A stretch of DNA of 64,000 nt from Himantopus leucocephalus (GCA_003993805.1 RSEF01000005.1:22096190-22160189), one strand, 5' to 3'. Counted from the stretch's first letter, positions 1-13,900 are shown. The notes: generated from the letters alone by a model not told the origin. Program-made: numbers and translations.

Positions 1-1050
1 GCCATAACTGCACCACTGCCAGACTTACTCCTAAGGAGCCCGGAGAGATGACAGGTGGTTTCACTCTCTTTCTTTGTGTTTATTTATACGAGTATACAAA
101 TACAAATAAAGGCTTAGGGGAAAAAAAGGTTATTTTCTTCAACTGAGTGTGAACCAAGGGGGAAAGAGTGAAACTTTGAAGTATGTACTGGGACAAATCA
201 TGGAGAAAATTACAGCTCTAATGAATTACAGAAGTTACAGTTGGGAGTTAGCTTGAATGGTTAATAAATCAAAAGATTATTTCTAGGATGGGGATGCACT
301 CATCATCAAAGCATTAATTCTGTTGACCCACACAGAAAGCTGAAATATCTGGAAAGCTCAAAGTGTACATTTAGAAGGCTTTTGTGAAACACTTTGTCAC
401 CATACCCGCTTCCTCATCTCAACTAATGGCACGGAGGAATGGTATGAATTATTAAATTGGAACTTGGTTTGCTAAGTACTTGTGTTGTGCTTTTTTATCT
501 CATTTTGTAAATGTTTCCCTAGAGTCCTTATTTGGGGGCTGTATTTTTAAAAGACTTTTATGCTCAGTCAAGCTGTAGAAAGCATTTTAATTAAACATAA
601 ATCACTTTTGCTTGTATGTGTTTGTATCAGCTACGTGGACAAAGATCAGTGTGTGTCAAAACAAGTATAGAAATAGCATCATAAAGTAGTATGTTTTGTC
701 CACCTAGCATTCTCTGACAAGGTGCTACTCCAATGACTCTTCAGTGGAGATGTGTAAAAGCCTGATTAGCTCCTCAAAAGTGTTCACTGCCTGCCAAGGT
801 CACAAGGGTAGGAGAGCAATTGCAATAGCAAATGGGCAGGAGTTGAAAAAAATGAGCCAACAATTCAGGAACAATGGGAAGGAAAGGAGCTGCTAGGGAT
901 GGGATTAATATGAAATATTGAAGTCAACCAGGATGCTACATGTGCAATACAGGGTGGATAGGACAAGACTTTTTGTAAGCTCAAGCATCAGGAAATCTTG
1001 AAAGCACTTGCAGAAATGAGAAATCAACAAAGAAAACATCACCTTATAAA
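1..1050. other. Unique AT-rich DNA, no gene seen
   Basis: No recognisable repeat, exon or RNA gene. Reading frames are short and their translations resemble no family I know. The right edge abuts the 3' end of a minus-strand CR1 fragment. Confidence 0.6.
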
Positions 1051-1371
1051 TCATAGAATCGTCAAATAGTTTGGGTTGGAAGGGACCTTTGAAGGTCATC
1101 TAGTCCAACGCCCTTGCAATGAGACATCTTCAACTAGATCAGGTTGTTCAGAGCCCTATCCAACCTGATACTGAATGTCTCCAGGGATGGGGCATCTACC
1201 TCGCTGGGCAACCTGTTCCAGTGTTTCACCACCTTCATTGTAAAAAATTTCTTCCTTATATCTAGTCTGAATCTACCCTCTTTTAGTTTAAAACCATTAC
1301 CCCTTGTCCTATCGCAAAAGGCCATGCTAAAAAGTTTGTCCCGATCTGTCCTATAGGCTCCCTTTAAGTAC
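1051..1371 (-). mobile_element. CR1 LINE 3' fragment (old sublineage)
   Basis: Read on the minus strand this is the last part of CR1 ORF2 followed by the CR1 3' UTR. The plus strand opens with TCATAGAATC and the GGGTTGGAAGGGACC block, which is the reverse complement of the conserved CR1 3' terminus. The minus-strand translation has the C-terminal ORF2 signature [20 protein letters not shown] and HWNRLPSEV, ending at a stop near 1134. The segment before DRTRGNG reads YLKGAYRTDRDKLFS, unlike the [15 protein letters not shown] of the copy near 34.5 kb, so two CR1 sublineages are present. The element is 5' truncated within ORF2 near 1371, as most CR1 copies are. There is no poly-A tail and no obvious target-site duplication, both normal for CR1. 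It is non-functional. Confidence 0.93.
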
Positions 1372-4300
1372 GGAATGGCTGCAATATAGTTTTATTTCTG
1401 CTAATTTGTCCTGGCTACTTGTGAATGTCTGATATAGGTCCTCCACTGCCCCAGGGGACTATTCCACAGCCTAATAAAACTTCACTATTAGAGTGTATTT
1501 TTTTATGAAACACACTCTAATGTTTCTTCACTTTATGTTCAACCCAGTAGTTCAAGCTAATATTCCTGTGTTGATCTGGATTGATACTCAGTGTTTATCT
1601 TCACCTTTCTCCAAATTATATATTCATTTTTGTTCTTTTCCATTGAAAATTGTTCAAGAAGAAGACTGTTTCTGGTGTTATGAAGATACAGACACCAAAA
1701 GCTGCAACCTCTCAGTTAGCATCTGCCAGAAATCAAACATCTTTGTAACATATACCAATAGTAATGGCCCAGATTTCACATCAAAAAAGATTTGCTCTCC
1801 TTGACCGTGTACATTCTTTTCAGTCTATTACATCCACCCTTTCTAGCTTACCAAAATAATACCAGCCTTTCATTTTCCCCTCAGTTTTCAGATAAAACAC
1901 CACAGATTTTGTAACCATGGCATTTAATTCCTATTCAATGTGATAGGGATGACTTACAGAAAGTCATGAGACAAACAAACTGGAAAAATTTGTACTTTCT
2001 TGACATTAGGACTGGCAGTTACAATAGGTGTCCCTTTTAAATCACTTTTGTCCTCCCTAAAATTTTTGCACAAGTTACCGAACTCAGACAGCTAACATAA
2101 ATTGCAATCATTGGTCCCAAACAACTGAAGTTCAAAGAGATTAAAAAGTGTGTTGGTGACATGCATTTTCAAATTTTCTCATCCCTTAAGAATGAAAGAT
2201 GTAATGAAAATAACAGGGTACATCATACAATCACATCTGCCACCTACACCAGAACCTATCAATAGAGTAATAACAATCACTCAAGTAATTTAGATAGCAG
2301 GTTGACTGTATCTCTATTATGAATAAAGTATTCATATCCCACCTGTAAATGGCAGAAAACCAGTTAACTTATTCCTATTATTTTATTAATTTACTTGAAA
2401 GCAAAAATATTGTTTGTTCCTCCTTCAGAGGTTTGTTTAATTCTGATGGTATTTCTCAACATTCATAGTTAGGCACAGTCAGCTTCCCTCCTCCTTTAGA
2501 CTTCCCTGATGAGACTATGTATTTTCTTTACTTGGGTCACTCCCATTTTCCACAAAGGATCTATACTGCAACTCAGAATTTAGCAGGGTTAATCTTCCAT
2601 TCTGCTGCTCCGGGAATGGAAAGCTTTTGACAGTGGGACATGTGTTTCTAAGTCTGAAGCATTTATCTTTAAACTTCACCTTGCTATTTCTCATTATGGC
2701 TCTCAAATTCTGCTGATTTGAGACACAAAGGAGAAATTCCAGAAGCATTAAGAAGATCTATTCCTACAATAAAAAAGATGTAATCTCTTCTGTTTTTCTC
2801 TGTGAAACAGAAAGGAAGGGTAAGAAAGAACATTTTCCTTAAGGGACTGATGAGAGAGAGGAAGAAGAAAAGGGAAAAAAAGAAAAATAAAAAGAAACTT
2901 AGTTAACAATTTATATAAGACCCCCAGCAATCAAATTCAGTGTAATCACCCAAATTCTACTTACATGTAAATTTTCACTAAATAAAGATGAAATTCACTA
3001 TGTTTGGCTTCTTAAACAAATGAGAGAATTCAACATTTTCCTGTAATTTATTGTTACTTATTTTAATTACAGCATAAACCTTTTCTGAAGATACTTGAAA
3101 AAGGTATATCTAGCTGAGAACTAGTCTGGTTTTCCAGCAAATTAACTGCTGGGTTTGCTTGGTTGCAATTTTTTGATGCCTGTTAAGAAGATCAGAGTTA
3201 TTTCATTGATGAGAAAATTAAGAAAATAAAATGAGACAATGAGACCCATTAGTTAGACAGTATTTTTAAATAACTGAAGCATAGACAAAGGAGTAAGAAG
3301 ATCTGGTTTTATGCTTGGCTGAGCTAACAGTTCCCCGTAAACCCTAGAAAATATAATTTAAAGAAGCTTTCTATTTCTTGGGCATTATGAGATTAAGTTC
3401 ATCAGGGATTGTAATGCCTTTTCAGATCACTTGATTTATGACTTTATAAAAGTGAAAAATATAACTAGAACTTCCAATGATTTTTGAAGTGAAAATAAAA
3501 CAACCTTTCTCATGCCAAGCCTTTTGGATTTTTTTGCTTTCTATGAATTTGAAATGCACAGTGTTATGGATGTAGCCTCACCAGGCACTTGCAGAATTAG
3601 ATCCAACCTCTTGTATTTTAATGGGGATACCTCTTTTTTATGTGGTTCATAGTTCCCCCCTAGGTTATATATGCTGACATTTCTCACCAGTTAGCAGAGA
3701 TTGCTTGAAGTGAGGCTGCTCATCCAATTATTCCATTTTATATTGTAAAACATGAGAAAAATAACATTTGCTATAATTACAATAATACTCACATAGCTTG
3801 CTCTCAAACAAACAGTAGATGTGTTTCTCCCTACTCTAAAATACCTGGCTCATATTTCCACCTCCAAATAGAAGACACAATTTTAAACATGACTTTATAT
3901 AGTATCTCTGTGGCTTCCATAAATACACTGGCTTCTATTAAAAGAAAAATCACCTTGAACTGCAATTACAGGCCCAATTCAGAAAGAGTCTTGCTCAAAG
4001 CATTCCACCCTGTGAAATGCAGTGCATTCAGTAATTATGCTGAGAGATATTACTTGAAAGGCTTTACTTAACCTCTTATTCATACAGTCAATTGCAGCCA
4101 AGTTCTTCAGTTTTGCTAATCCCTCAAGTTCTGCTTACATAGTGCATTCATATGCTTGGGATAATGCCTCTGTGATCTGAAAGTATGCCATCCCTGGTGT
4201 GTACAAGTATGCAAGTGTATTCTGGCTTCTTGTTCTAAATATTTTGGCAAGATCATGAATGTTAATATTGCATGAACAATTGTAGACTTGGATGACTAGT

Positions 4301-5150
4301 ACAGGGCAAAACCAGGTGGAGTAGAAAAAAGCCTTTATGTACGCAGCAGGTGATAAATAATAAATTACAACAAAAATCATATGAATACTTTGTACAACAT
4401 TAATGCCTCTTTCTCTTCCTTCTCCCAATTCAACAAGCCCACATGCCAAAAAACAGTCAATTAAGCTTTGCAATGCCATCAAAGTCCACTCTGCACTCTC
4501 CCACATGTAAAGAATTATCCTTATTTCAATAATTTTTATAGCTGGAGAGACTGAAGAGTCTCTGCTCTAACAACATGCCATTCCCTAACCGGGTTTCCTG
4601 TGATGCTTCTGTATGGAGTTATAGTATACTACAAAACATAATGGTGAGAGTCAAATTCTGAAAGCTATTACTTGCTTGAACATTACAGAAGCATTTGTTT
4701 ACAAAAAAAATTGTTTAATTTTGCATGGAAACTTTACACATCATGTGCAGTTCACTTAAAACATTATCCCCATTTGAACTACCCAAAGCCAGGGCAAGTG
4801 ACTCTGTCCCTGACTCAAATGTGTAGTTCTTTTGAATCACCAGATGAAATATAAATTTTTGATTTACCATTTTATCCAAAATTTTCTATATGTATGCTCC
4901 CTAAAAAAATAACCTCAACTTCTCTGGAAATTGTAGTATCTGAAAACTTCTTGGGTTTATACACATAAAATAATCAACCAATTACAGAAGCATTGTCTGT
5001 TTAGCAATTGTTGACATTTGATAATGTCATTGTTGACTTCAAGAATCCTTTGTGATGTTTGAATGTAGAGTAGAGCAGTTGCCACACATAGTTGCCACAG
5101 CTAATTGCCCTAGAGAATGACTTCTGAGAAGAGGAATGGGTCAAAATATT
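1372..5150. other. Unique AT-rich DNA, no gene seen
   Basis: Contains scattered A/T runs and a purine-rich tract on the plus strand near 2850-2900. No transposon, RNA gene or exon recognised. The open frames (for example minus strand 4135-4506) give translations without domain signatures. Confidence 0.5.
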
Positions 5151-5162
5151 GCTTCGGGCTCT

Positions 5163-5657
5163 TCATTTAAAGGTTTCACCTAGAGTCAAACGGCCATTCA
5201 CAAACTGAATGAGGCAATAACCTGAGGTAAACACCTTTACACAAATAACTGAACATCTACTAGACTTGGGCTGCTGATCAGATGAATCCTGTGAAAGACA
5301 GCTCTTGAAAGAAACTGCAGATGAGTCAGAGAGGGAGGGGAAGGCAGACACAGGCACCTTGACAAATAGATTTAGAGAAGTACTGTAGTAATTGTGCTGT
5401 GAGACTACCAGGACTGACAAAATGGCATTTTCGCTCAGGACTGTTGCTTCTCTGTCCAGAAGATCAATAAATGCTGCTTTGTGTAAAAATATATTATGCC
5501 TAGATGGTATCCAAATGCCTGTGAAGGCTTCGGTTCTCTTTGCAGAGCCTGGAGGGATCACTAAATGAAGGAGCTCAGGTCTACCTGAAAGTAGTTGGGG
5601 TGCCATGTCCTTACATGGGGGCAATACAAAGTTACAGCTGAACTGGAGGTAACTCAT
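5163..5657 (-). other. Unexplained open reading frame, 164 codons from ATG
   Basis: This is the longest uninterrupted frame in the window. It begins at an ATG at 5657-5655 on the minus strand. An in-frame GTG at 5693 would add 12 residues, but initiation there would be unusual. The product is Ser/Leu-rich with a Ser-rich stretch around the sequence VSAFPSLSDSSAVSFKS. I see no zinc-finger, kinase, transmembrane or retroviral motif, and I do not recognise a family. Nothing around it suggests a promoter, and no splice signals clearly bound it. A frame this long is uncommon but not impossible by chance in 64 kb, so it is listed only as an observation. It could be chance, a lineage-specific exon or the remnant of an old element. 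Confidence 0.15.
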
Positions 5658-5699
5658 GGAGACGTTGAAACGTTTGTGAATAGAACAAAACACTCAGAG

Positions 5700-8047
5700 G
5701 TGCAAGTCTGTGACAGTCTGCAATATGTAGGAGAAAATATATAGACCAGGTTTGCCTTTCACTTCAGGGTTGTTCTTGGATCCTATGGGTGAACTCCTCA
5801 GGAAGCCTGATTATAAATTTAGGTCAGCTTCACTTTAGGGCATTCTTTGTCTGGACACAGTGACCTTTAACAGAGTGAAGCTGGACATTACATGGTGAAG
5901 AGACTCATAAGGGAAATCAGCACCAGTCAGGAAAAAAATGCATTATTACTTAGCTGCCGTTCTTTTCTTGTGTTTTTTCTTGCCAATTTCTAAAATGTAA
6001 ATCCAATTTGACTGTTTTTCCAGTTAGAAAAAGAAACTGGTACTTTAACCTTTAAGTTAAATATTTTATCTTTAGACAATTCCAGACTAATAATATCAAT
6101 AAAGCGAACATGTCTGAGCACCTAGAACTCAGTCTTAACCCTAGAGAGGGCCAGATCATCAAGTAGAATAGTACAGCAAGTCTTACTTTTCCTATGATCA
6201 TTTATGCACCTTTCTCAGTAATAATACTATAGTCATAGCCCAGATGCAGTCTGCCAGAGAACACATGCATTTTATAAATGAAGTGGTCAGTTTTGGGCAA
6301 GTGAAAGCAAAGCATGATTTTTAAAAAAAATCAGTTTGAGATGTAAGATGTCTTTCTCATCACACACTGAAAATTTGGAATTCATAGAGCCTGAATTGGT
6401 ATTAACTTGAGAAATGCAATGCACTCTCCTGGTGGTAGCAAAAACAATGCAGACTGATCAAAGTTCATTGTAGGTATCTACGATTTATAACTCATAGATT
6501 TAAGGATGGGCAGCCACCAAAATGAACATCCCAATTTTTCTTGCACCTCTGTCAGGAATATTAACACACGACACATCTGTGTCTACAAATTTTAGGTCTG
6601 TAAGGAGCAGATATGTGCACAGCACAAATGGGAAAGAATAAGACTAGCTGAAGGATTTTCCATCTCTTTAGCCCTTGCCTTTCTTCCATTTTTGATGTAT
6701 TGCTAATGTGGGAACACAGATCCTGAGATCCTGTGAAAGACGATCTGATCTTATGTTGACAGTATTCCTGCTCTGAGTGGGTTGTCAGTAGACTAATTGA
6801 CCTCTAGAGGCACCTTTTGACAAGTATTTCCCTGATCCCGTGATGCAATTCTATTTCCGTCATTGACTTTCCAGGATATGTTTTCTTATCAAAATTATGA
6901 GTAAACAGGCATGGCCTCCAATATATGCATTTAATGGACCTAAATTACTACAATTTTTGCAAAACTAAGATCATAAACAAAAACCTCAGGAACTCATTTT
7001 CTCTTCCCACTTCTTGAAATAACTCACCTGTTTCTTTCTCTTCTGTTTAACTTTGTTTCAGCTGGGAAGTCCTGGGCAAAAGGACTGAAAGAAATAGTTC
7101 ATCAGTGTCAGCTAATCATCACCACATGACTGGCTGCCAGCAAAAGAGTGCTGTCAAGTGGCCACTTATAAGATGAAAAGAGGAAATAAGGGAACTTCAG
7201 CTAAGATGCAGAATCTCATCAGTGGATATCTTGAAAAACTGATTAAGAGTTAGTTGTAGCAAGGCTTGTCTAAATGTTTTTAAAAGGATACACATAGTCC
7301 AAATATTTCCTAAAAGCTTTTAGAAAGCTGGGGTTAAGTGTTTTTTTCTGGAGCCCAGAAACACCAGGGTGGGTACAGATGTCTGTTTAGTTTGCTCTAC
7401 CATTGAGCTCCCTGATGATGGGCTTACTCAGAGGCCACCCTTGAAGGATCTGTTAGCTGAGGACGTGTTAGAGGATAAATCCTCAACTAAATCCTCTGAA
7501 ATGACTGGGAGCAGAATATTCCGTTTTTCTTGCAGAATGGAGTTCTTGAAGGTCAGAGATGGGTATGTCAGAACGGGTCTGATTTTGTCACAAGTTGCTG
7601 CTTTAGCTCTTGTCATGTCTGACTAAGCTACATTCAGAACAGCTTTAGTCCTCAAACAAAACAATTTATTTGTTTGTTCACTCAAGTATATCCTTCATTT
7701 TTTGGAGTTAATGGTTCCAAGTTTAAAATCTGAGAGGCCTGTTTATGAAGTTTAGCTGTCATGAGCATGGCCCATGTTTGTCCTCTGAATTATTAGAGGT
7801 GGTTCCTGTATATATCATTACAAATGTCCTATTAAATGGTACCTGGGAGAAACTAATCACCATAGTTCATTCTGGGTATACAGGCACACTCAAAGTTTCC
7901 AAGGTGTTGTACTGTTATTGAGCTACAGGAATGCAAGAGAGCAGAGTAAGATGAAATGTACTGCTCATATTTGGTTACTGAGTGTATCATCTTTCATTCC
8001 ACTTTTAATATACTAATTCAGAATAAACTGAGGGGGTTAAATGGGGG
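5700..8047. other. Unique DNA, no gene seen
   Basis: Nothing recognised. A sub-block at about 7330-7630 is open on both strands (plus 7369-7626, minus 7428-7616). Neither translation resembles a known domain. Confidence 0.45.
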
Positions 8048-8061
8048 AAAAAAAAAAAAAA
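8048..8061. repeat. A14 homopolymer
   Basis: Fourteen consecutive A residues. No upstream sequence suggests that it is the tail of a retrocopy. Confidence 0.9.
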
Positions 8062-10439
8062 CAACCAAAACCTTTAAGTGGGAGAAGGAGCACACATGAT
8101 TAAAATTAATGGCAATATTTCTATTTATTTTGATATTTAATCATCAGTTTCTATCTGAGATTATTCCTTGGATTCACTGGATAACACCTGGAAATAAGCT
8201 GTATGGTGGTGTCTTTTTTCTAAAATAAGAAAATTAATAGTTACAGTACCCGATTTATAAGACTAAAATAACAATTAATAGATCTTAAGTGTTCTTGAAA
8301 GCATCAGGTTAAAAAAATGCTTCTGAATAGCTGTAAAGAGCACTCAGCAAATTTGCAGAGGTTTTTCTTGTTATACTGTAACTAATTCCCATCTATTTAA
8401 ACTGTATTTGAGTGTATGAACATACCACCATGCAGCAGATATTTTCTCTATTATTTCATGAAGGGAGCAGGCAGAGAGAGAGGACTTCAGACATAGCAAC
8501 ATTTTCAAAAGCAGTCAGTAAGTGTAAACATTTCAGATTTGGGAAATTTAGTTTGAGACACCTTTATGCCTAGTTACACTGTGATTCTAAGATCCTGTGG
8601 TCCCTAATACTTTAATTCTCTTAGCTTTTTCTCACCAGTTCCCTGTAAGTAAGGTTATGTGAAGTGAAGTGCCTGAAAAGTCCCCCAAGTACCTCTTCTG
8701 GGGGAAGACTTCTACAAAATAATGATTTTGAATCTCTGGGTCAGGTCTTTTCCCACCCTTGCAAAATGCCCTTTAGTGTTTCCCAAGAAGATTTAGATTG
8801 TTAGACCACAGCCTGTGGTCAGGATTTAGTGAGACAGAATCTCACACCCACTTATTCTCAAAGATGCTAAAGAAAATTAAGATTAAGGTGAAGCTTAACT
8901 ATACTGTTTTCTTAAGAACAATGTTACAAAGGATGCAGGGCAGTGGAGTGACCTATCCATCCTTCCCTTCCGTAGAGTCAGTCTGTAACATCCCTGAAGC
9001 AGCAGAACATTGAATTCTTGGCTACTGTGTGGTGCCATGTGCCATGAAAAGAAAGTAAAAATAAATTGTGAATACAGGAACATGAAGTGTTTCAAAGGAT
9101 TTCTTGCACAGGCATTTATGCGCTTACAAGGCTCTCATCATACTACTATCCAGAACACTTAAGTGGAAAGGAACTGAATTATCTAAGAATTTTGAATTTA
9201 TACAAGAAATTACAACAGATAACAGTGTGGCCGTACCTCCACTATTCCATGTTTTGCTAAGATCTAGTTCTTACAGCTTTAAGAATACGTGTAACAGCAA
9301 TTTCGCAGTTTGCTAACATAGGACCCCTAATTTGGGAATTCGCACTAATTTAGGGGGTTTTGGTTTGGTTTAGTTTTTTGCTATTCAGATTATCTCCCAC
9401 TTTGCATGGTATCCAGAGGTTATGCCAGGTCCTATTGATTTCTGAAGAAACATTTTAATCAAAAAAGGGCCTAGTTAAGTTCAAGGGTTTCCAAGTTAGC
9501 CTTTCACATCTCTTTCCCTCTTCTGTTAGATGCACTTACTGTGTGTGGTGCCTTGTAATCAGTCTCTGGAAAGGTTTTGATTTCCCCAGGTCCAAGGAAC
9601 ACCCAAAAAGCCCTGGTGTGACAGCATGACTTGCCAGTGCCCACAAAGTAGCAGGGTGCACTGTGGTGAAGCGGCTGCCACATCTGTGCGGAAAAGTGGT
9701 GAGAGAAGTGGTAGCAATTCTGTACTTCTGTCTCCCTTTGAGAGGAGTTCTCTGCAAGTGTGAAGTGCATTAGCTGACTGGAAATGTTTCCTTATTTTTT
9801 TCCATGTTAAGGAAGAAATGATGCTGTTGAATAACAGGTAAGACAAAAGTCATGAGCACATTGTTCTTAGGAGAAATAGCTTAAGTCTTTTGACTCTCTA
9901 TCCCACAGGGTTTAGCTAGCAGGGTTTTACATGGCTTCACAAGCATGTCTGATTTTTTTTCTGTATGAAAAAAATCCAAACTGAGCAAAAATCAATGGCA
10001 TAAATATATCTTTTTTAAAGCTACACAGCAAGACTTGATGATGAAACTTTTATTTATACATATGCATGCATACAGATATATATGCGCACATTTGTACACA
10101 TACGAAATAAGCTCAAAATAGCTCTAGGTTTATTAATGAAATTTGGGAGGTTGAGTCCCCTTCTCTAATCACTTGACTATTTGCTATGCATGTCTACAGC
10201 TAGAAAGTCTTTTAATATATTGAGGAGTCAAAGCAAGAGCAACAGGATCCTTGCACAAGACTCCTGCATGGTTCAGAGCTTCACATAAGTTGTAGAAATG
10301 CACATTCCAAGCTGGAAAAATAATACTGTAAGTTGGTTTGTAGCTTTGCAAAGACAAACTTTTTCTTTTTTTCTTTCCAACCAGAGGGTTCAGTGGAGAT
10401 CAAAAAGCTCCAGATTAACACCAAGTTTCAGAGCTTTTT
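8062..10439. other. Unique DNA, no gene seen
   Basis: Contains overlapping short frames on the minus strand at 9504-9846 with no recognised product. A run of AT-rich alternating sequence near 10060-10100 includes the 12-base palindrome TATGCATGCATA. No transposon recognised. Confidence 0.45.
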
Positions 10440-10594
10440 GAAAGTTTATTGTCCAGATTTGCAATTTCCCACCCAAGTTTGCTACACATCAGAATTTGTA
10501 GGTGCTTACCCAGCTCCATACCATCCATCAGCTTATATAACTGTTATGAATGTTTTGGGCGCCTTAAATGTGGCAGACCAATCTTTTGCATAAC

Positions 10595-10920
10595 CATATC
10601 TTGCAGAAAATTAATTATATTATTTGGTTTGTGGCAATTTTTTAATTGCAAATTAATTAGCTCCATCTGGTCTGTAATTTTCCACTTAGCAGGTAATAAC
10701 TTTTGAAGCATCTGTTGCTTCTGAGACAGATAAGACAGTATTGAGGATACTAATTCTTATCCCTCGAAGTTATCTGGTTAGACAGTGGTGATTTTTTGAG
10801 ACTTAGGGTTTTTTTAAATGAGATCTTCACTGTACTGAATTCTAAATGTCTTCATTTGCCGTAAGTGCTTCTGGCTCATTAATTGCTGCTCTACTTGCTG
10901 CTGATTAATGCAAGAAAATT
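10595..10920. promoter_or_regulatory. Candidate conserved non-coding/enhancer-like block
   Basis: Seen: a dense cluster of homeodomain core sites. TTAATTA lies near 10611-10617, and further TAATT/ATTAATTAG/TAAT cores follow through 10700. A second group (CATTAATTG, GATTAATG) lies at about 10878-10912. Two CATCTG E-boxes sit at 10664-10669 and 10709-10714. Known: such mixtures are common in developmental enhancers and conserved non-coding elements of vertebrate gene deserts. Inferred: the block may be regulatory. AT-rich DNA generates TAAT cores by chance, so confidence is low without conservation data. Confidence 0.22.
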
Positions 10921-13900
10921 CTAAAGCTGGAGATGTTTGACTGTTATATTTTTCATTTAAAATTGACTGACTGATAAACCTGCTTTATATGTGATTTTCC
11001 TGTTGATGAAGAATATTTGCTACTGTACCTGGTGTTGAGGTACAGTTGAGGGAGAAACAAATCTGTATTTCCTAAATAAGTATCCTCGTCCACAAACAGT
11101 AAAGTTAAATTTTAGAGCAATGTCTCATCAAGGAGTTGGTAAAGCTCCTGAAGAAAAGGCAAATTATTGTGGAAGGAGAGTAGGTTTCTCCTTCGGCTTT
11201 CGTACTGTACATATCTTCAAATCTCTGAGACAAATTCAGACCTTCAGTGATAAAGTTTGTCAATTCTTTCCAAAAATTACATCTTGGATTTTCTGTGTTT
11301 ATAGATGTATCTTGCTTTTACATCTATTTTGTAACTAACTGCAATTGAGAACCATGCTCTAGTAAAATGGTTGCTGTCAGGGTACGTATGACAATGCATT
11401 TTTTTGACTGGAAATTTCTTAACGTGTTATGACTCCATATTTGTTGTAGGCAAATCTGGCCACTGTTCTTCATTAATTTTATAGGTTTAGATGCGGATTT
11501 TTGTACAGATGTTTAGGAGTTCTCTCCAAAGCACACTAAAACTTGAATTTATGGAGGCATATTTTCTACAAGTCTAGCAAATATCCCTACTTTATGCTAG
11601 AAAATCTATTTCTTAACCCTTGTTTGATCATGTTTTCAAACATACTTCAAATTAGTTCATGACAATGCTCCTATTCACAAAACTGATTTTTGTTTTTGAG
11701 GTTTGTGACACAAGAGTCAATTGGTTCACCTGATGACTTCTGTCTCGCAAAGAAAATAACTTTCCCAAAATGCCATTCTTGCCAAGATGAAAGTGTTTTT
11801 TCTATTCTTTGAATGTCAGTGGCTGGCATTATCCTGGCCCTAATGAAATGTATCATAAAACACCAGTGCCTCTCCAGTGCCTTTGACATACAACAACAGA
11901 GGGATTAATTTATGTCTCTGTTCACTGTGCAGTATTAAGAATCTTGGGAAACCAGACTGACAATTTAGGTGGTTTCCTATTTACACATATACAAGACTTA
12001 GTTACAGATGTACACTGGTGCGTTGCAATAAAAGGTGCCAACAGGAAAATTCAGACTTTTTTTAATTTCTCTGCCAAATTCCTTTACAGGTGGCTTGATT
12101 TCCTCCTTTACCATAGAGTTCTCTTCTGACACCTTATCAGAATTGTAGTCAGAAGCAAAACTGTATTTAATCTGACATATTTGAACTGGATCCATGATAC
12201 AGAGCATATTTTTGTCACAAGAGAGTGCTTAGTAGTCACTGACACTAGTGATCACTCTTACCCACTCCATCTTTACTTCATCTCATAAATCTAGACAAAA
12301 CTGTGTTGGATCCAAATACCCACACCAGAAACCCCTTTGTCTCAATTGGCATTACTTGGTTCCTCTAACATCATTCACCAGTATGATTTAGGATTAATAA
12401 CGCATTAAATTCCTCTCACGTCTTGGGAAGTAGCTTCTACCTCCGCAAGGCAAGGCTTTTTGGAGAAGCTCATGCTTTAGTTTCTCATGCTGCTTGCTTT
12501 GACCTTATTAATACTCCTGAAGTAGTTACAGTTCAGCACAGTCAAAATGTAGCCCACGTCAGATCCTCAGTTTAGCAGCATTTTAAAGCAAGTCTGGACA
12601 TTTTGCTCTAATATGCATCGCTGCTCTTTCTATCAAAAACCTTGAGCTTCAGTAAGATTGCTGACCTAGAGCTAATTTGCAGTAGGCTCAATGGTGTCTG
12701 TATTCAACACTGCCACCTTCAGCATGAAAATAGCTCCGCTTAGGTATTTGTGATTTTTTCTTAGAGCAGCTTGACTCTTGCAAAGATGACGTGAACTCTT
12801 TCCACTACTGAGAGCTGATGAAAATCTCCTTTTTCCCATTTGGTGAAAACCCTGGAGCAAGGAAACCAACACTCTATTTCCTGTCTCATATGTATTTCAT
12901 CAACTGGTGGTTGAAATATGTCACACTTCTTGTGTGAAATCATGCTTTATGAGAAAAGACTACATAAATGTCACAGAACAAATTATTTCCCTTAAGTAAT
13001 ACAATTCCTTTTCTCAACACCATCCATGCACAACTGAGAAAGTGATTTTCAGAAAAACCACATGTGAAATCAGAATCCAAACAGAATCATAAACAATAAA
13101 GTATGAAGCAATTTATGCACAACTGTAAGAGTGTTTTTTTTCTGATGAAAAAAAAAAGCCAACCCAAAACCCCAACAACAAAAAAACACACCTCACTTCA
13201 GTCTGGCCAGGAAACACTAAATTAACTAAACGGTGATTTGACTGCAAACACTTCACTAGGAGCTTTCCTGTCCAGGCAGTTACTTTGAATGGATAACGTT
13301 CTTGGAGATCAAAACTGAGACTGCACATGATGCCAAACAACTGTAGAAGTTCCTTAGTTTTACTGAAAGTGATACATGGAGCACTACACACTTAGGTAAT
13401 TTTAAAATGCTCTCCAACACACTCCCATTTCCCTACTGCTTAGGCAGCTAAAAGTAGATTCATTAAATACCATTTCCTAATCATAAGAATTATCTCCCTG
13501 AACTATGGTGGAAGTGACATAAGAAAAGGCCACAGAACACATTAAGCAAGGTATTTGGAAAAAGTGTTTGTAGACTTGCTAAAAGCTGAAAAAGAGCTTA
13601 AAATTGTTCAATAAGCACTTTTTCAATTCAACTACTTGTAACCAGAACAGGCAGAAAAACTAGTATTTGTGAGTCATTTGCAAACAACAATGTGAAATGG
13701 GAAAGAGCAGCATTTTTGCCGAGGCAAGAAAAATGTTTAGTTCCTTTAGAAATATTCATAAATCAGCCTTTGTCAGGGGAAAACCAATAACCATAATTTC
13801 TGTGGTAATGTAAATGTGGGAAGTACCTGAAATGAAAAGAAATTTGAATTGTGCCTCTCAGGAGATAACTGATTAACGTGTGAAAAAAAAAAATCACTGT

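Noticed and set aside
4135..4506. Minus-strand open frame of about 123 codons
   Set aside because: No domain signature, and frames of this length are expected occasionally by chance.
10333..10593. Possible exon: pyrimidine-rich tract and AG at about 10360-10384 followed by an open frame, with a GCAG/GTAATA donor-like site near 10691
   Set aside because: The translation resembles no protein I know, and pyrimidine tracts with AG are common in AT-rich DNA. No partner exon was seen.
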